Assembly: GCA_026018925.1 (NCBI GenBank)
Contig: JAKSZU010000003.1
Span: forward strand, 193,295,256-193,359,255
Length of the DNA: 64,000 nt
Direction: 5' to 3'
Origin: Tupaia tana
Taxonomy: Eukaryota; Chordata; Mammalia; Scandentia; Tupaiidae
Made by a program: the position numbers and the translations under genes. The notes under the pieces were generated by a model. It had not been told where the DNA came from, searched no databases, and saw only the letters and a list, made by a program, of their open reading frames with translations. Positions 45,109-54,788 of this stretch are shown in pieces; positions within the stretch are counted from its first letter, which is position 1; every line of letters starts with the position of its first letter.

Positions 45109-45570
45109 GAATGAAGATTTGTAAGTATCAAAAAGACTTCAACACAAAAGAAATAGTTTTAAACCAAAAAGGAGAAGGGAGGCAGACAGTGATATAGCAG
45201 TGATGAAATACACTGTGAGGTTGACTCATACGGGAAAGTTTTAGGTTTGTATCCGGAGACCTCCCCGAACACACTTGGTTGTGTGTACCCATGGTCTAGG
45301 AATAACTGAAGTGGGAGATGAATCGTGGTCCCTCTCTCTGCCCCTTTTCTCCCTCTCTCTGTCTCTTTCACTCATGGAGAAGGGAAATAGGTAAACTTTT
45401 AAAAAGACGAGGGGAGTGTCTAAACTAATTACTAGATTGCCTCTGAACTTTGTTCAAATGCTAAACATGAAATTTATTGAATAGAATTACAGTAAGCTAT
45501 ATCTTTGTGTTTGTGATGCCATTGGTGCTTGAGTAACTTCCATCTAGACTGAAATAAAAACTTCCCAAAG

Positions 45571-45572
<2 letters not shown>
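45109..45572 (+). other. 3'-transduced flanking sequence carried by the L1
   Basis: It lies between the L1's own A-rich end and the final poly(A), inside the target duplications, so it arrived with the L1. AATAAA at 45,553-45,558 is 15 nt before the poly(A), as expected for read-through to a downstream signal. A CT-rich stretch at 45,332-45,370 and a possible decayed SINE (about 45,180-45,400) are within it. The source locus should hold this sequence next to the parent L1. Confidence 0.88.

Positions 45573-45609
<37 letters not shown>
45573..45609 (+). other. poly(A) tail of the L1 insertion
   Basis: 37 uninterrupted A followed by GAAAGATAGGAAGGAG, the right target duplication (45,607-45,625, overlapping the last A). 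A pure tail of this length suggests a recent insertion. Confidence 0.93.
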
Positions 45610-45611
<2 letters not shown>

Positions 45612-45628
45612 AAGATAGGAAGGAGAGA

Positions 45629-45890
45629 GGGACCAGCAGTTAGCGTAATGGCTATGTCGCTGGACTCCCACGTAGTCGACTGCGGTTCGAGTCCTGGACC
45701 CGGCGGCTTAAACTCACGCCAGGCGCGTGTGCGTGCGTGCCCAAGATCCCGAGAGGAGAATGGAGAAGGGATTGCGGCGTGGCCATCCCCCCTGGGGGGT
45801 GATTTCTCGCTTTCTGTCTCTCTGTCTCTCTCTGTCTGGCGAGCGCACGTGCCCTATAGCAAAAACCTCTCCCAAAAAAAAAAAAAAAAA
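45629..45890 (+). mobile_element. tRNA-derived SINE, long type, best consensus-like copy
   Basis: Layout of the family: GGGACCAGCAG, box A TAGCGTAATGG (45,641-45,651), a perfect box B GGTTCGAGTCC (45,684-45,694), CCCGGCGGCTTAAACTCACG, a CpG-rich GCGCGTGTGCGTGCGTGCCC, AAGATCCCGAGAGGAGAATG, the palindrome CCCCCCTGGGGGG, CTCGCTTTCTGTCTC, GGCGAGCGCACGTGCCCTAT, AGCAAAAACCTCTCC, A tail. Boxes A and B indicate Pol III transcription; A tail and duplications indicate L1-driven insertion. The 20-bp target duplication GAAAGATAGGAAGGAGAGAG lies at 45,610-45,629 and 45,895-45,914. I do not know the family's published name. Confidence 0.95.
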
Positions 45891-45914
45891 GAAAGAAAGA
45901 TAGGAAGGAGAGAG

Positions 45915-46080
45915 AGTGAAAGAGAGAGGTGAAAACTTGGGAGAAAATACAAAATGCTAATATATAGAGTGAAAAAAATGGAACATAATTATACAGCTCT
46001 CATATTGAAAGAGTAATAAGGTGTATAAGTAACAATGCAAGACAATTAGTAAACAGATAAATAGAAGCATTTTTTGAAAC
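45915..46080 (+). mobile_element. ancient L1 ORF2, right part
   Basis: Continuation of 37,470-38,602 beyond the young L1 and SINE: AGAGAGTGAAAGAGAGAGGT, AAATACAAAATGCTAATATA, TTGAAAGAGTAATAAGGTG correspond to the RKRER..TKI...EIQ..IR.YYE part of ORF2 in a decayed form. Confidence 0.55.
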
Positions 46081-46114
46081 CACAATTTTACAACGAAGGC
46101 CTTATCTCTAAAAT

Positions 46115-46268
46115 AGTATTTCTGAAACTTTAATGTGCATAAAAATCACTTGTGAGATACTGTTAAAATGCAGATTCTGATTCAGAGATCTGGGGTAAGA
46201 CCTGGTCTGAAGTAAGACCTGAGACGGTTCATCTGTGACAAATTCCCACTTAATACTAATACTGCTTA
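46115..46268 (+). mobile_element. MER5A-type hAT MITE
   Basis: TTTCTGAAACTTTAATGTGC, ATAAAAATCACTTGTGAGAT, ATTCTGATTCAGAGATCTGG, then a decayed right half. This is the MER5A plan in sense orientation. Confidence 0.72.
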
Positions 46269-46429
46269 AGAAGAGATATCCACCCTACTGTTAAAGCCTT
46301 TAGTGTATTGGATGAATTTATAAGCATACTGGACAGAGGTGTTTTGATCTAGAAAACCAGGGAAGGGGATCAAATACATGAGATAGTGATTCATATGAGA
46401 CACTTACAGGGATCTCTGAATGACCAGAA

Positions 46430-46625
46430 AAAAAAAATAGTAATATGTTTAATTGACAAAAAAATGAAAAGATATTTGTCGATGGTAATATATATGATAA
46501 TGACTTTGCCTTGACTGAGAATGCACCATATTAGTGCTGGGAAAAGCAGCGTTGTGCGCTGTCAAGATATATAGTGATTAAATATAAATTTAAAAAGTCA
46601 TAAAAACTAGATAAATAAAAAAAAG
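46430..46625 (+). mobile_element. 5'-truncated L1 3' UTR
   Basis: GATGGTAATATATATGATAA, TTGACTGAGAATGCACCATA, ATATAGTGATTAAATATAAA and an A-rich tail match the 3' end at 37,240-37,390. It is the older L1 subfamily. Confidence 0.7.
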
Positions 46626-47940
46626 GGCAATGGGTCCAAAGAAAAACATCAACATATTACTTGGAAGGTACAAAAAAATCAAGCAAAACAAAACTAGACT
46701 AAAACCAAACCAAACCAAAGAAAAAACAACCTTGCTTTCCAACTTCAAGAACCCTTGTTTAATTGAATCCTACTGGCCTAAGATAGGAAGGTGAAGATAC
46801 CTATGCTAAAATAGCAGCAATTATGTTATTTTGGAAATTACTGATAATAATGGGCATAATGGAAACTTGTGCCTCTTTTTGGTCTTACTGCCTTTTATGA
46901 AAAGAGAAAATTTCAAAGAACATATTAAAATGACCAAAAATGGTAAATTAATTTAAAATCACATTAAGAAACCTCTTGATTTGCAGATAAAAGAATACTT
47001 AAACTTTTTCTTGATATAATGATCTTTCTTGTCTAAATGGCTTAAGTGGAGAATTTAATTAGACTAAAAAGAGATAGGATCACTAGTCTTCAAAAATAGT
47101 TAATCTTCAAAATTAAAAATGAGATACTTTTCTCATTTACCAGTTGGCTGCACAGTCAATACGAATATATTTTGTCTCCTGTTAACACTGTATGTCTTCA
47201 AAGCTCAGCATAAATAAAACATGTACATTCCAAATGATTTCCTCCTTCCTGATTTATATTTTAATTTTAGTAATACTTAACTTTCTATTCTGATTGATCC
47301 TAAATAAGCATTGATGTGTAGGTTGAGATCACATTACTGGAAAAATCTTAGAGGTTTAGTAAGAAGAAAATAGCAGACCAAGAAAAAAAAAATAGCAAAT
47401 TATGTCATAGAGAAAAGTGAACTAGCTGCTTGGCTTTAGCAGTATGTTAATTTCTTGGAGAGTAGTTTTAGTTCAGGATCTAGTTTCAGAACTGCATTTG
47501 CAGAAAAGCATTTTTAAAAGTAGACCCCAAATCAATCAAGCCCTGGATCTTGTATGTTATGGGTGCCCAAGACAGTGTGTAAATGCGAAGTGATGGCAGA
47601 CATTCTTTCCATCTGATCACATTGCACTCTTGGACATGGCTTATGCCTTTCTTGCAATCATGGTTTCTAAAAACCTGAATGCAAAGCCAAAAGATTACTT
47701 ACTAGTTACAGTCAGAGTGAGAGCTAGACTAAGGGGTATGCTATTTAAGCCATGGAAAAACCTGGTCATCTCTGTCATCACAGGAGGTGCCTGTGATGAG
47801 TGATTAGAGAGTTTGCATTAACATGATCCAGTGCCTGCCCTGTAGGCTTTGCTAGACAAACTGAAGATTTTTCCCTTTTGCTCCACTGTCCTAGACACTC
47901 CCCCGGAGAACAAACACCTTTCCAGTCACTCATCCTGTAA
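46626..47940. other. intergenic, no feature seen
   Basis: AT-rich left part with AAACCAAACCAAACC tandem-like sequence at 46,697-46,720. Otherwise single-copy-looking DNA without recognised genes. Confidence 0.45.
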
Positions 47941-47944
47941 TGAC

Positions 47945-48245
47945 CCCCAAAGTTGCTTACACCCTAACTCCTGGAACCTGAAATACTACCTGGTATAGGG
48001 ATATTAAAGTTGCAAGGGGAACTTAGGATGTTAATCAGCTGACTTGAAGATAAAGGTATTCTGAATTATCCAGGTGGACTCAACGTGATCAAAAGTATTT
48101 TTAAATGTGTAAAGTGAGACAGGAGAGTCTGTACAGAGTGATGCAGTGCAAGGTGATCGGGTTGGCCATTGATGGCTTTAGAGATATTACAGGATGAGGA
48201 GTCAAGAAAGGCAGGCAGCTTCTAGAAGCCAGGAAAGGCTTTACC
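47945..48245 (+). mobile_element. probable fossil MaLR (MLT1-type) LTR
   Basis: CCCAAAGTTGCTTACACCCT, AACTCCTGGAACCTG, GAAGATAAAGGTATTCTGAA, TTATCCAGGTGGACTCAACG, AGAGTGATGCAGTGCAAG, GCTTCTAGAAGCCAGGAAAG follow the order of an old MaLR LTR. Broken, no genes, old. Confidence 0.55.
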
Positions 48246-48270
48246 CTTAAAGTCCCAAGAAGGGAAGACA

Positions 48271-48702
48271 GGGGCCAGCAGATGGCATAGTGGTTACAAT
48301 GCTGGATTTCCACAGGGCCAATCGCGTGGTACGAATCCTGGACCTGGCAGCTTTAAACTCCCATGTGTGCCCCAAATCCCCAGAGGACAATGGAGGAGAA
48401 GATACTGTGGTGTGGCCATACCCCCCAGGGATGATTTCTCACTTTGTCTCGCTGTCTTTCCAGCAAGTGTACAAGTCCTATAGCAAAAATCTCTCTCCCT
48501 CTCTCTTTTTTAAAAATTTATTTATTTATTCATTTATTTTAATTTGACCAGAGAGAGGCAGAGAAAGAGAGAGAGAGAAGAAGTGAGAAAGTAAACCACC
48601 AGATTCAGGACTTGAACTGTGGTCGGCCATGAGGGAGTGTCCAGCACCTTAACCACCACACCACCTGCTGGTCCCCTCTCTCTCTCTTAAAAAAAAAAAA
48701 AG
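48271..48702 (+). mobile_element. tRNA-derived SINE, long type, its tail split by another SINE
   Basis: The head GGGGCCAGCAGATGGCATAG through CAAGTGTACAAGTCC...AGCAAAAATCTCTC occupies 48,271-48,500. Its CT-rich end and A tail resume at 48,677-48,702. The short-type SINE at 48,507-48,676 is inserted in between. Confidence 0.82.
48507..48676 (-). mobile_element. tRNA-derived SINE, short type, nested in a long SINE
   Basis: Reverse strand: TTTATTTATTTATTCATTTA tail, TTTGACCAGAGAGAGG, GGACTTGAACTGTGGTCGGC (reverse box B), AACCACCACACCACCTGCTG then GTCCCC (reverse head). CTCTCTCTT-type sequence on both sides is the likely target duplication. Confidence 0.85.
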
Positions 48703-49061
48703 AAAGAAAGAAAGAAAAGTTAACTGACCTAGGAATTTATATTGGTCTTGTATTGCTGTTTTTAAAACTTTTATCATTGATTCTGTTGGGGAGCTTGGTT
48801 GAGGGAAGGAGAAGATTGAAGAAAGGAAGGGATTGAGTGTTGGACTAATTGTGTTCTATCTAACCCATATAAACCAAAGCAATACCATTCCATGTAAAAA
48901 ATTTGAGGTAAAGGGAGGAGATTCAAAGACATTGAAAACTCTTGTTGTATCCTGTGTAAATGTAGGTACATTTGGCCTTGAATAGTTCCTCTGGCCTGTT
49001 TCATTAATATTCAGGGATGCACAGCTCTTATATACAGTCATGTGTGTAGAGAGAGGATACA
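48703..49061. other. intergenic, no feature seen
   Basis: GAAA repeats at 48,700-48,718, then unassigned DNA. Confidence 0.45.
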
Positions 49062-49303
49062 TGGGCCAGCCCTTTGGCCTGGTGGTTAAGGGAATCATGT
49101 ATCATATGACCAACTGTGAGGTTTGAGTCCCAGACCCAGAATCTTGAAAAACATACTAGTATGTGCCTAAAGTCCCAAAAAGTGGGGGACCTAGAGAAGG
49201 GATTGTAGTGTGACCACACAGAATATGTGTTGCAGAGTGCTTTCTTCCTCTTCCTCTTTCACTGTCCCTCTCTAGTGAGCATATATGCTGTCTAGCAAAA
49301 AAG
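49062..49303 (+). mobile_element. tRNA-derived SINE, old head variant
   Basis: GGGCCAGCCCTTTGGCCTGG, GTGGTTAAGGGAATC, box B GTTTGAGTCCC, a diverged body, GTGAGCATATATGCTGTC, AGCAAAAAAG. The head keeps the GTGGTTAAGG motif of the older subfamily. Confidence 0.78.
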
Positions 49304-50700
49304 AGAGGACACATGTTTGCACAAAGGATTGAATGGAGTGATTTGTTTTAAGTGTTCAGCACAGTGCCTTAGAGTGCATTATCAACACATTACAAGGGTT
49401 TAGAATAAAGATGAAGGTTTGGTAACACTAGGTGGCGTAAAGCCAAGAAAATGCCGCAGCGCCTGAATCTTAACCTCAGACTCTGACTTCAGACAATGAA
49501 TAATTTCAGTACATAAGTGAAAATACTTTTCAGTTACCCTCTATTCTGTTCACTTGATCAATTTGATTCTGAATTGTTTTTCTAAAATAAGTTTCATTTA
49601 TTTTAAAAATGTCTGCTGTAGAAAATTTCTATTTTTGAGCTGATTATTTAAAATTAAGTCCTATTACTTTGGATACTCATATGTTATCTACTATGTATCT
49701 GCATTGTACTGACATTAGATAATGATTCACACAGTGTTTTTTCCTATGAAAAGTGCATATTGTAGGAGGGAAAACCATAGAAATAGGTCTTTATAATTTT
49801 AGAAATTAGGTTCAATGTCTATCTTGCAAATTTGGAATACTTTGTATTTAATAAACTAATACTTAATATTCTTAAAATTACCAAAAAAACAAGTAGATTA
49901 TGTAAATATTTTAAGCAAAGGAACATATAAATATATAAAGAACAAAAGAATTCTTATTATTCCCAACGAATGTGAAAATATTTCAAATAAATATATTATA
50001 ATCATTTGTATAAAGAAAATATATTTAATTGTCCTAAGAAAAACTTTTAAAAAAAGCACTGACTTTCAAAACTTATTAAAGTTAAGTGAAAAAAATGATG
50101 AGCATTGTTTTCTCTGTAAGTTTGAGATAAGTTTGGGGTAAGTTTCACTGAGATACACTATCTATTAAAGTTTAATTTTGTTTATAATTCTTTATAATTA
50201 TTATTTCACCTGTCTACCCTCTATATACACTTTCTGGAAATTAACTACCTGAACTTCTCCTATTGTGTTTATTATGTTTTTTCCTCAATATACCTTAGCA
50301 TATACAAAAAAATTAAAAACATAAATTATACTAAAGAAAAGCTTCTATAATGCATTGATTAAATACACACACACATGCACATGTGTGTAACTAGTGTGTA
50401 TATTTGTATATATCTGTGCAGACTCACACATAAATGTACAACTGTCATTATCATTACTGAGAAAAGTTGAGCCATGAAGGTGGAATTTGAAGGGAGTCAT
50501 CCAATGACTGAATATTTAGGACTAGAAAAGTATCTCTTCATTAGAAATTATTGTGTTTATCAAATAGTGAAAAGCAGTAATGATTTTTACATTTGTAACA
50601 GCTTTTGTACTTTTTGAAACTATAAAATATTATAATGTTTTCAAATATCTAAAGAAGTTCTTAAAATATTTCACAAACTGACTTTTTTACTCATTGGAAT
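49304..50700. other. intergenic, no feature seen
   Basis: AT-rich, unassigned. No recognised gene. Confidence 0.45.
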
Positions 50701-50966
50701 TTTTTTTCTTTTTTTTGTGAGAGATTTTTGCCCTAGGGCACATGTGCTCGCTGTAGAGACAGAAAGATAGAAAGGGAGAAATCACACCCCCCCCCCCCCA
50801 GAGGGGATGTCCACAACACAATCCCTTCTCCTCCGTTCTCCTCTTGTGATTTTGGGCACACATACATGTGCTCAGCGCGAGTTTTAAGCCACAAAGTCTG
50901 GGTCTCAAACCATGGTCAACTACGTGGGAGTCCATTGACATAACCATTATGTCATCTGCTCGTCCC
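50701..50966 (-). mobile_element. tRNA-derived SINE, long type
   Basis: Reverse strand: T-rich tail, GAGAGATTTTTGCCCTAGGG, a run of 13 C where the palindrome lies, GGGTCTCAAACCATGGTCAA (reverse box B), GTCATCTGCTCGTCCC. Confidence 0.85.
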
Positions 50967-51479
50967 TTACCCACTGGGATTCTAAGCTAATAATATATGC
51001 AGTCTGAGTGTCCTCATGGATTTTCTTTTCAAATGGATACCAATGTATACAATTAAAAATAAAGTAGAAATTTCCCTTAAACTTGCATGCTGGGGGTGAT
51101 AGTAGATGTTTAATCAATCACTCCATATCAAGTTCTTTACTCCTTTAAATCATGAAAATTTGTTTCACACTTCATTGCTCTGAGAAAGGCAATATCTACA
51201 CACCAGAAAAAAAGGGCAAAAGGAGGAAAAAGTGTTGGAAGTGATTTTTTCAAATTCTATCTAATATAAAGGTTTGTAGTATCTATTAGATATAATCAGC
51301 CAATATCTATTTATTGGGAAATTATTGATGCCTAATAGCCATCTTGAACCAAATATTCTAAGTAAATTTCTGGTCTTTATCTATAAACTTTCTCTACTAT
51401 ATCCCAATTAGCAATAATTCTGTCTTTCCAATTTATAAGAGCCAACACATTGAAGTTATTCTTGATTTTGCTCAGAAAG
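50967..51479. other. intergenic, no feature seen
   Basis: Unassigned DNA. Confidence 0.45.
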
Positions 51480-52050
51480 AAGTTTTTGTTGTCACTATCT
51501 TCAAACCATGTCTAGAATCTGAGCCCTTCCCACTGCTTTCACTATTCTTCAGAGCCATCATCAACTTGTGCTCCTGCTCCTACCCTTGTTTCCCTACAGT
51601 CTAATTTCAATCTAGCAGACAGTGTTATCTTTCTAAATACAGATCAGATCATGGAATCCTCAGTTTATGTGTCCTGGGACTTCCCCTGTTGCACAGAATC
51701 AAGACCGTCTCTTGACAATAACCACCGAGACCCTTCACTCTGAGTCCCTGCTACTTCTCTGACCTTTTCTTCAGCTTTAGCTCTAGCACCTTGACCCCTT
51801 CCTGGTTAATTGGCCAATGATGATTTCGGAAATTACACTGGTTCTTGTACTGTCAAGAATCCTCTTTCTCCATATTTATATGTGGCTCCACACCACACAC
51901 GTTTTTCTAATCTTAGCTCAGATGTAACCTTTACAGAAAGGCCTGCACTGACCACTCTATTGAAACTTAAAAACCTGACTCTGTGTTCCTGATCCCTTCC
52001 TGCTTTTTCTCTTAACACTATGAATTTCTAACATATTAAACAGTTCGTCT
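51480..52050 (+). mobile_element. L2 LINE 3' end, sense
   Basis: Landmarks in L2 order: TCCCTACAGTCTAATTTCAA, GCAGACAGTGTTATCTTTCT, AGATCATGGAATCCTCAGTT, AATCAAGACCGTCTCTTGAC, CTCAGATGTAACCTTTACAG, AAAGGCCTGCACTGACCACT. It is the C-terminal/3' part of an ancient CR1-clade LINE, without an open frame. Confidence 0.78.
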
Positions 52051-52799
52051 GTCTCTTTTCTTTAGAAAATTTGTAAGAAAGAGAATTTCTTTATTTCTTA
52101 AATTCAAGAAGCTTGAAGAACAGCTTACACACAATAATTATTTCTAGAATAAATTAAGTAATCAATTAACATGTGTTAATTACTATATTAAGTACTCAGG
52201 GATTGGATAATGAACAGGATACATATGCCTCCTGCTTACATAACTGAAGGGTGAGTAAACAAAACGTAATGGTGTTAGGTATAATGTAGCTAAGTATAAT
52301 ATAGGTAGTCTAAACATAGTTTGAGGAGAGGATGGTGATTGCTAACTTCTTGAAATTAAAGCTCTAGGTTTTAGTGAATTGAACTCTCACTACAGATTAG
52401 ACATCAAAGATGTGATCATGGATGAACTCAAAGTATCATAAAAAATCAGATTAAAATTGTTCTTTACATTTTCAAAAAAATAAAAATGGTAGGTGACAAA
52501 TGAAATACACTGAATGAACTAGGCTAAGCAAATATTTCTTGAGTAGTTAGTGGCAGATTTGGCAATTATCAGGAGTTAACTTAGGATCACTAATAAATTG
52601 TTTTATATTGGTTAGGGAATGACTGGTTTTTGTGTGCAGTTGGTACATGCACATTTTTCAATACCTTATCAGCAATATTAAGTTAAACAATCACTACATT
52701 TGATAGGTTCACAGCTGGCTGAATGTTTATGCACTAAGTATTGATTAATGAGTAGATTTCAACCTTGAATGAAATCTTCATTGAAGCAAGTTCTCTACT
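52051..52799. other. intergenic, possible ancient repeat
   Basis: About 52,190-52,400 (ACTCAGGGATTGGATAATGA...CATATGCCTCCTGCTTAC) resembles the ancient repeat at 63.1-63.4 kb in a more decayed state. The rest is unassigned. Confidence 0.35.
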
Positions 52800-53047
52800 T
52801 TTTCTCATGATAGCGCAATTGTGTACGGGAGACTGAATGAAAGTCAGAAAAAGTGAGCGAAAAGAGCACCCTCAGCAAGGCTTCATCACACCTCAATCTC
52901 CTTTCCCCAGTCCTCTTAGTTCCTCATGATCCTGGGCACACAAGTACACAAGTATTTCCTGACCAAGGGATCTCAACATGCAGTTGGCCTTGCGGCCTCT
53001 AGTACTGCAGTTCAGTTTACTACTGACTTTGCCACCAGGCTGGACCG
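52800..53047 (-). mobile_element. very old tRNA-derived SINE
   Basis: Decayed reverse-strand copy: TCAGAAAAAGTGAGCGAAAA, CTTCATCACACCTCAATCTC, CTCATGATCCTGGGCACACA, GATCTCAACATGCAGTTGGC. The head is barely recognisable. Confidence 0.5.
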
Positions 53048-53159
53048 GCTTTTTTGTTGCTTAACAATTGTATTAAGGACCTGAATGTAGATTAAAATGA
53101 AGCACCATTGTGAAATTTGTGACGGAGGCTGTATAGTATGACTATTTCATATACAGATG

Positions 53160-53360
53160 ACAGACTCAAGGTTCCAAAGACATTGAACCAGAATAGCAAT
53201 CGTAATTTTATTGCCCCATTTTGGAGCCACTGCTTTGTGCTGACTAGTGCTTTTTATAAACAATGCTTCATTTACTTTTTACAACTACCTAGCAAAGTAG
53301 ATATTTTTATCTTCAATTTGAAAATAAGGCATATAAAAATTAAATCATATACTAAATCGC
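53160..53360. mobile_element. possible MIR fragment
   Basis: CATTTACTTTTTACAACTAC, CTAGCAAAGTAGATATTTTT, ATCTTCAATTTGAAAATAAG is the MIR-type core order. Confidence 0.45.
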
Positions 53361-53383
53361 TAAAAAAAATATTACCCCAGCTC

Positions 53384-53735
53384 TGTTGGACCCGCCGACG
53401 GTGAACAGTTTCTGAGTTGGGGGGTGAGGATTAAAGAAAGACAAGAAGACAGGATAGAAACAGGAGGACTGCCAGTCAATACTGGTTAGTACCGAATGCA
53501 CTTTACTGCTAGTATTTATACATACTCCAGAGACTTCTGTGATGTAAGGTTTTAGGCTCTTACTGAATTTATCAGGTTGTTATAACAATACTTTGGAACA
53601 CTCAGTTCCAAACAGTCCCAAGACATTCTGCTCATTACAATCCAGCCACCCAAGGTCATGTCCAGATAAAGACCCTGGTCTTATTCTGGTGTCTCGTCCT
53701 GCGCATTCCTCACATCTCCTCTTTGACTCCCCACA
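53384..53735 (-). mobile_element. fossil class II (ERVK-like) solo LTR
   Basis: Read on the minus strand it begins TGTGGGGAGTC, has a TATAAATA box about two thirds along, and ends GTCGGCGGGTCCAACA. It is about 352 bp. A perfect 6-bp duplication CAGCTC flanks it (53,378-53,383 and 53,736-53,741). TG...CA ends plus 6-bp duplication fit class II (betaretrovirus-like) elements. Only the solo LTR is present, with no internal genes. The intact duplication and ends suggest it is younger than the MaLR LTRs here. Confidence 0.8.
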
Positions 53736-53931
53736 CAGCTCTTACTTAAAAATCATACTATACCATTGCTAGTCTAAAGTATATTAAATTTATGAACAGA
53801 AAATTTAATAGGGATAAAAACAAATCACTACATTTAGATACAAAAAGTTATTTTCCTAAAGTATAGAAAAAAGATAACTTGAATTTAAAATGCTTATTTC
53901 CTAATAGAAGATTTGTTATACATGAACATAA

Positions 53932-54190
53932 TCTTTTTTTTTTTTTTTGGAGAGGTTTTTGCTATATGGTGCATGCATTTGCCAGAAAGACAGAGAGAGA
54001 CAGAGAGATAGAAAGCAAGAAATCACCCCCTAGGGAGGATGGCTATGCCACAATCCCTTCTCCTCTCAGGATCTTGGGCACGCATGCACATTTGTCTGGC
54101 GTGAGTTTAAGCCACCAGGTCTGGGACTCGAACCGTGGTCGACTACATGGGAGTCCAGCCACATAGCTATTATGCTAACTGCTGGTCCCA
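53932..54190 (-). mobile_element. tRNA-derived SINE, long type
   Basis: Reverse-strand copy near consensus (missing a few bases in the CTCCTCC part). The target duplication ACATGAACATAATCTT / ACATGAGTATAATCTT lies on either side. Confidence 0.9.
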
Positions 54191-54334
54191 ACATGAGTAT
54201 AATCTTAAAATCTAACATAATCTTAAAATCTTAGGCTACATGGAAAGTATTAGACAAAAAGGATAAATGTTTCATCTTATTCCTCTTCAGTCATGGACTA
54301 CTGTGTTTAATATGTTATGTGGTCCCTAAAGAAA

Positions 54335-54420
54335 TATTAGGCTTTGTAAAAGTTGTGATGCATTTTTGCATTGAAAAACATAAGAAAAATACATCATGAC
54401 TTTTGTATATTGACAAGCTA
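54335..54420. mobile_element. palindromic mariner-like MITE, copy 6
   Basis: TATTAGGCTTTGTAAAAGTT at the left and ACATCATGACTTTTGTATAT at the right. The loop GCATTGAAAAACATAAGAAA matches the 33.1-kb copy. About 86 bp. Confidence 0.78.
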
Positions 54421-54490
54421 AAGAGAGTCTTGAGAATGTGTAATTACAGCCATAGTACTTTGAGTACATTCCTTGCTTATTTATTGTTTA

Positions 54491-54629
54491 TTTGTTTTTG
54501 AGAGATTTTTGTTATAGGGCATATGTGCTCTCCAGAGAGACAGAAAGCAAGAAATTATGCCCCCAGGGAGATTGGCCACACCACCATCCCTTTTCCTCCA
54601 TTTTCCTTTATTCTCCTCTTGGGCTTTTG

Positions 54630-54670
<41 letters not shown>

Positions 54671-54769
54671 ACCTGGAGTGAGTTTTAAGCCACTGGATCT
54701 GGGACTTGAACTGTAATCAACTACATGGGAGTCCAGCAATGTAATCATTATGCCATTTAGTAGTGGTCC
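54491..54769 (-). mobile_element. tRNA-derived SINE, long type, with AC microsatellite
   Basis: Reverse-strand copy. GCACAC of the body expanded to (AC)n at 54,631-54,666. A further head remnant (CGCCATCTACTGGTACC) follows at 54,771-54,788, so a second SINE head abuts it. Confidence 0.85.
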
Positions 54770-54788
54770 CACGCCATCTACTGGTACC

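Larger units (their letters stand above)
38603..45609 (+). mobile_element. near full-length young L1 with monomeric 5' UTR and 3' transduction
   Basis: A complete L1 plan: tandem promoter monomers (38,603-39,604), unique 5' UTR, ORF1, ORF2, 3' UTR with its own short A tail near 45,108, then about 460 bp of transduced flank and a 37-A tail. It is flanked by an exact 19-bp duplication. The exact duplication and long tail argue for a recent insertion. It cannot move on its own as read: ORF1 has one frameshift and two stops, and ORF2 has one stop. It lies within the ORF2 of an older L1, next to a SINE that used the same target sequence. Confidence 0.95.

Noticed and set aside
45629-45710. Possible tRNA gene (good box A and box B)
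   Set aside because: The cloverleaf is incomplete, the same head occurs in dozens of copies, and each is followed by a SINE body, A tail and often target duplications.
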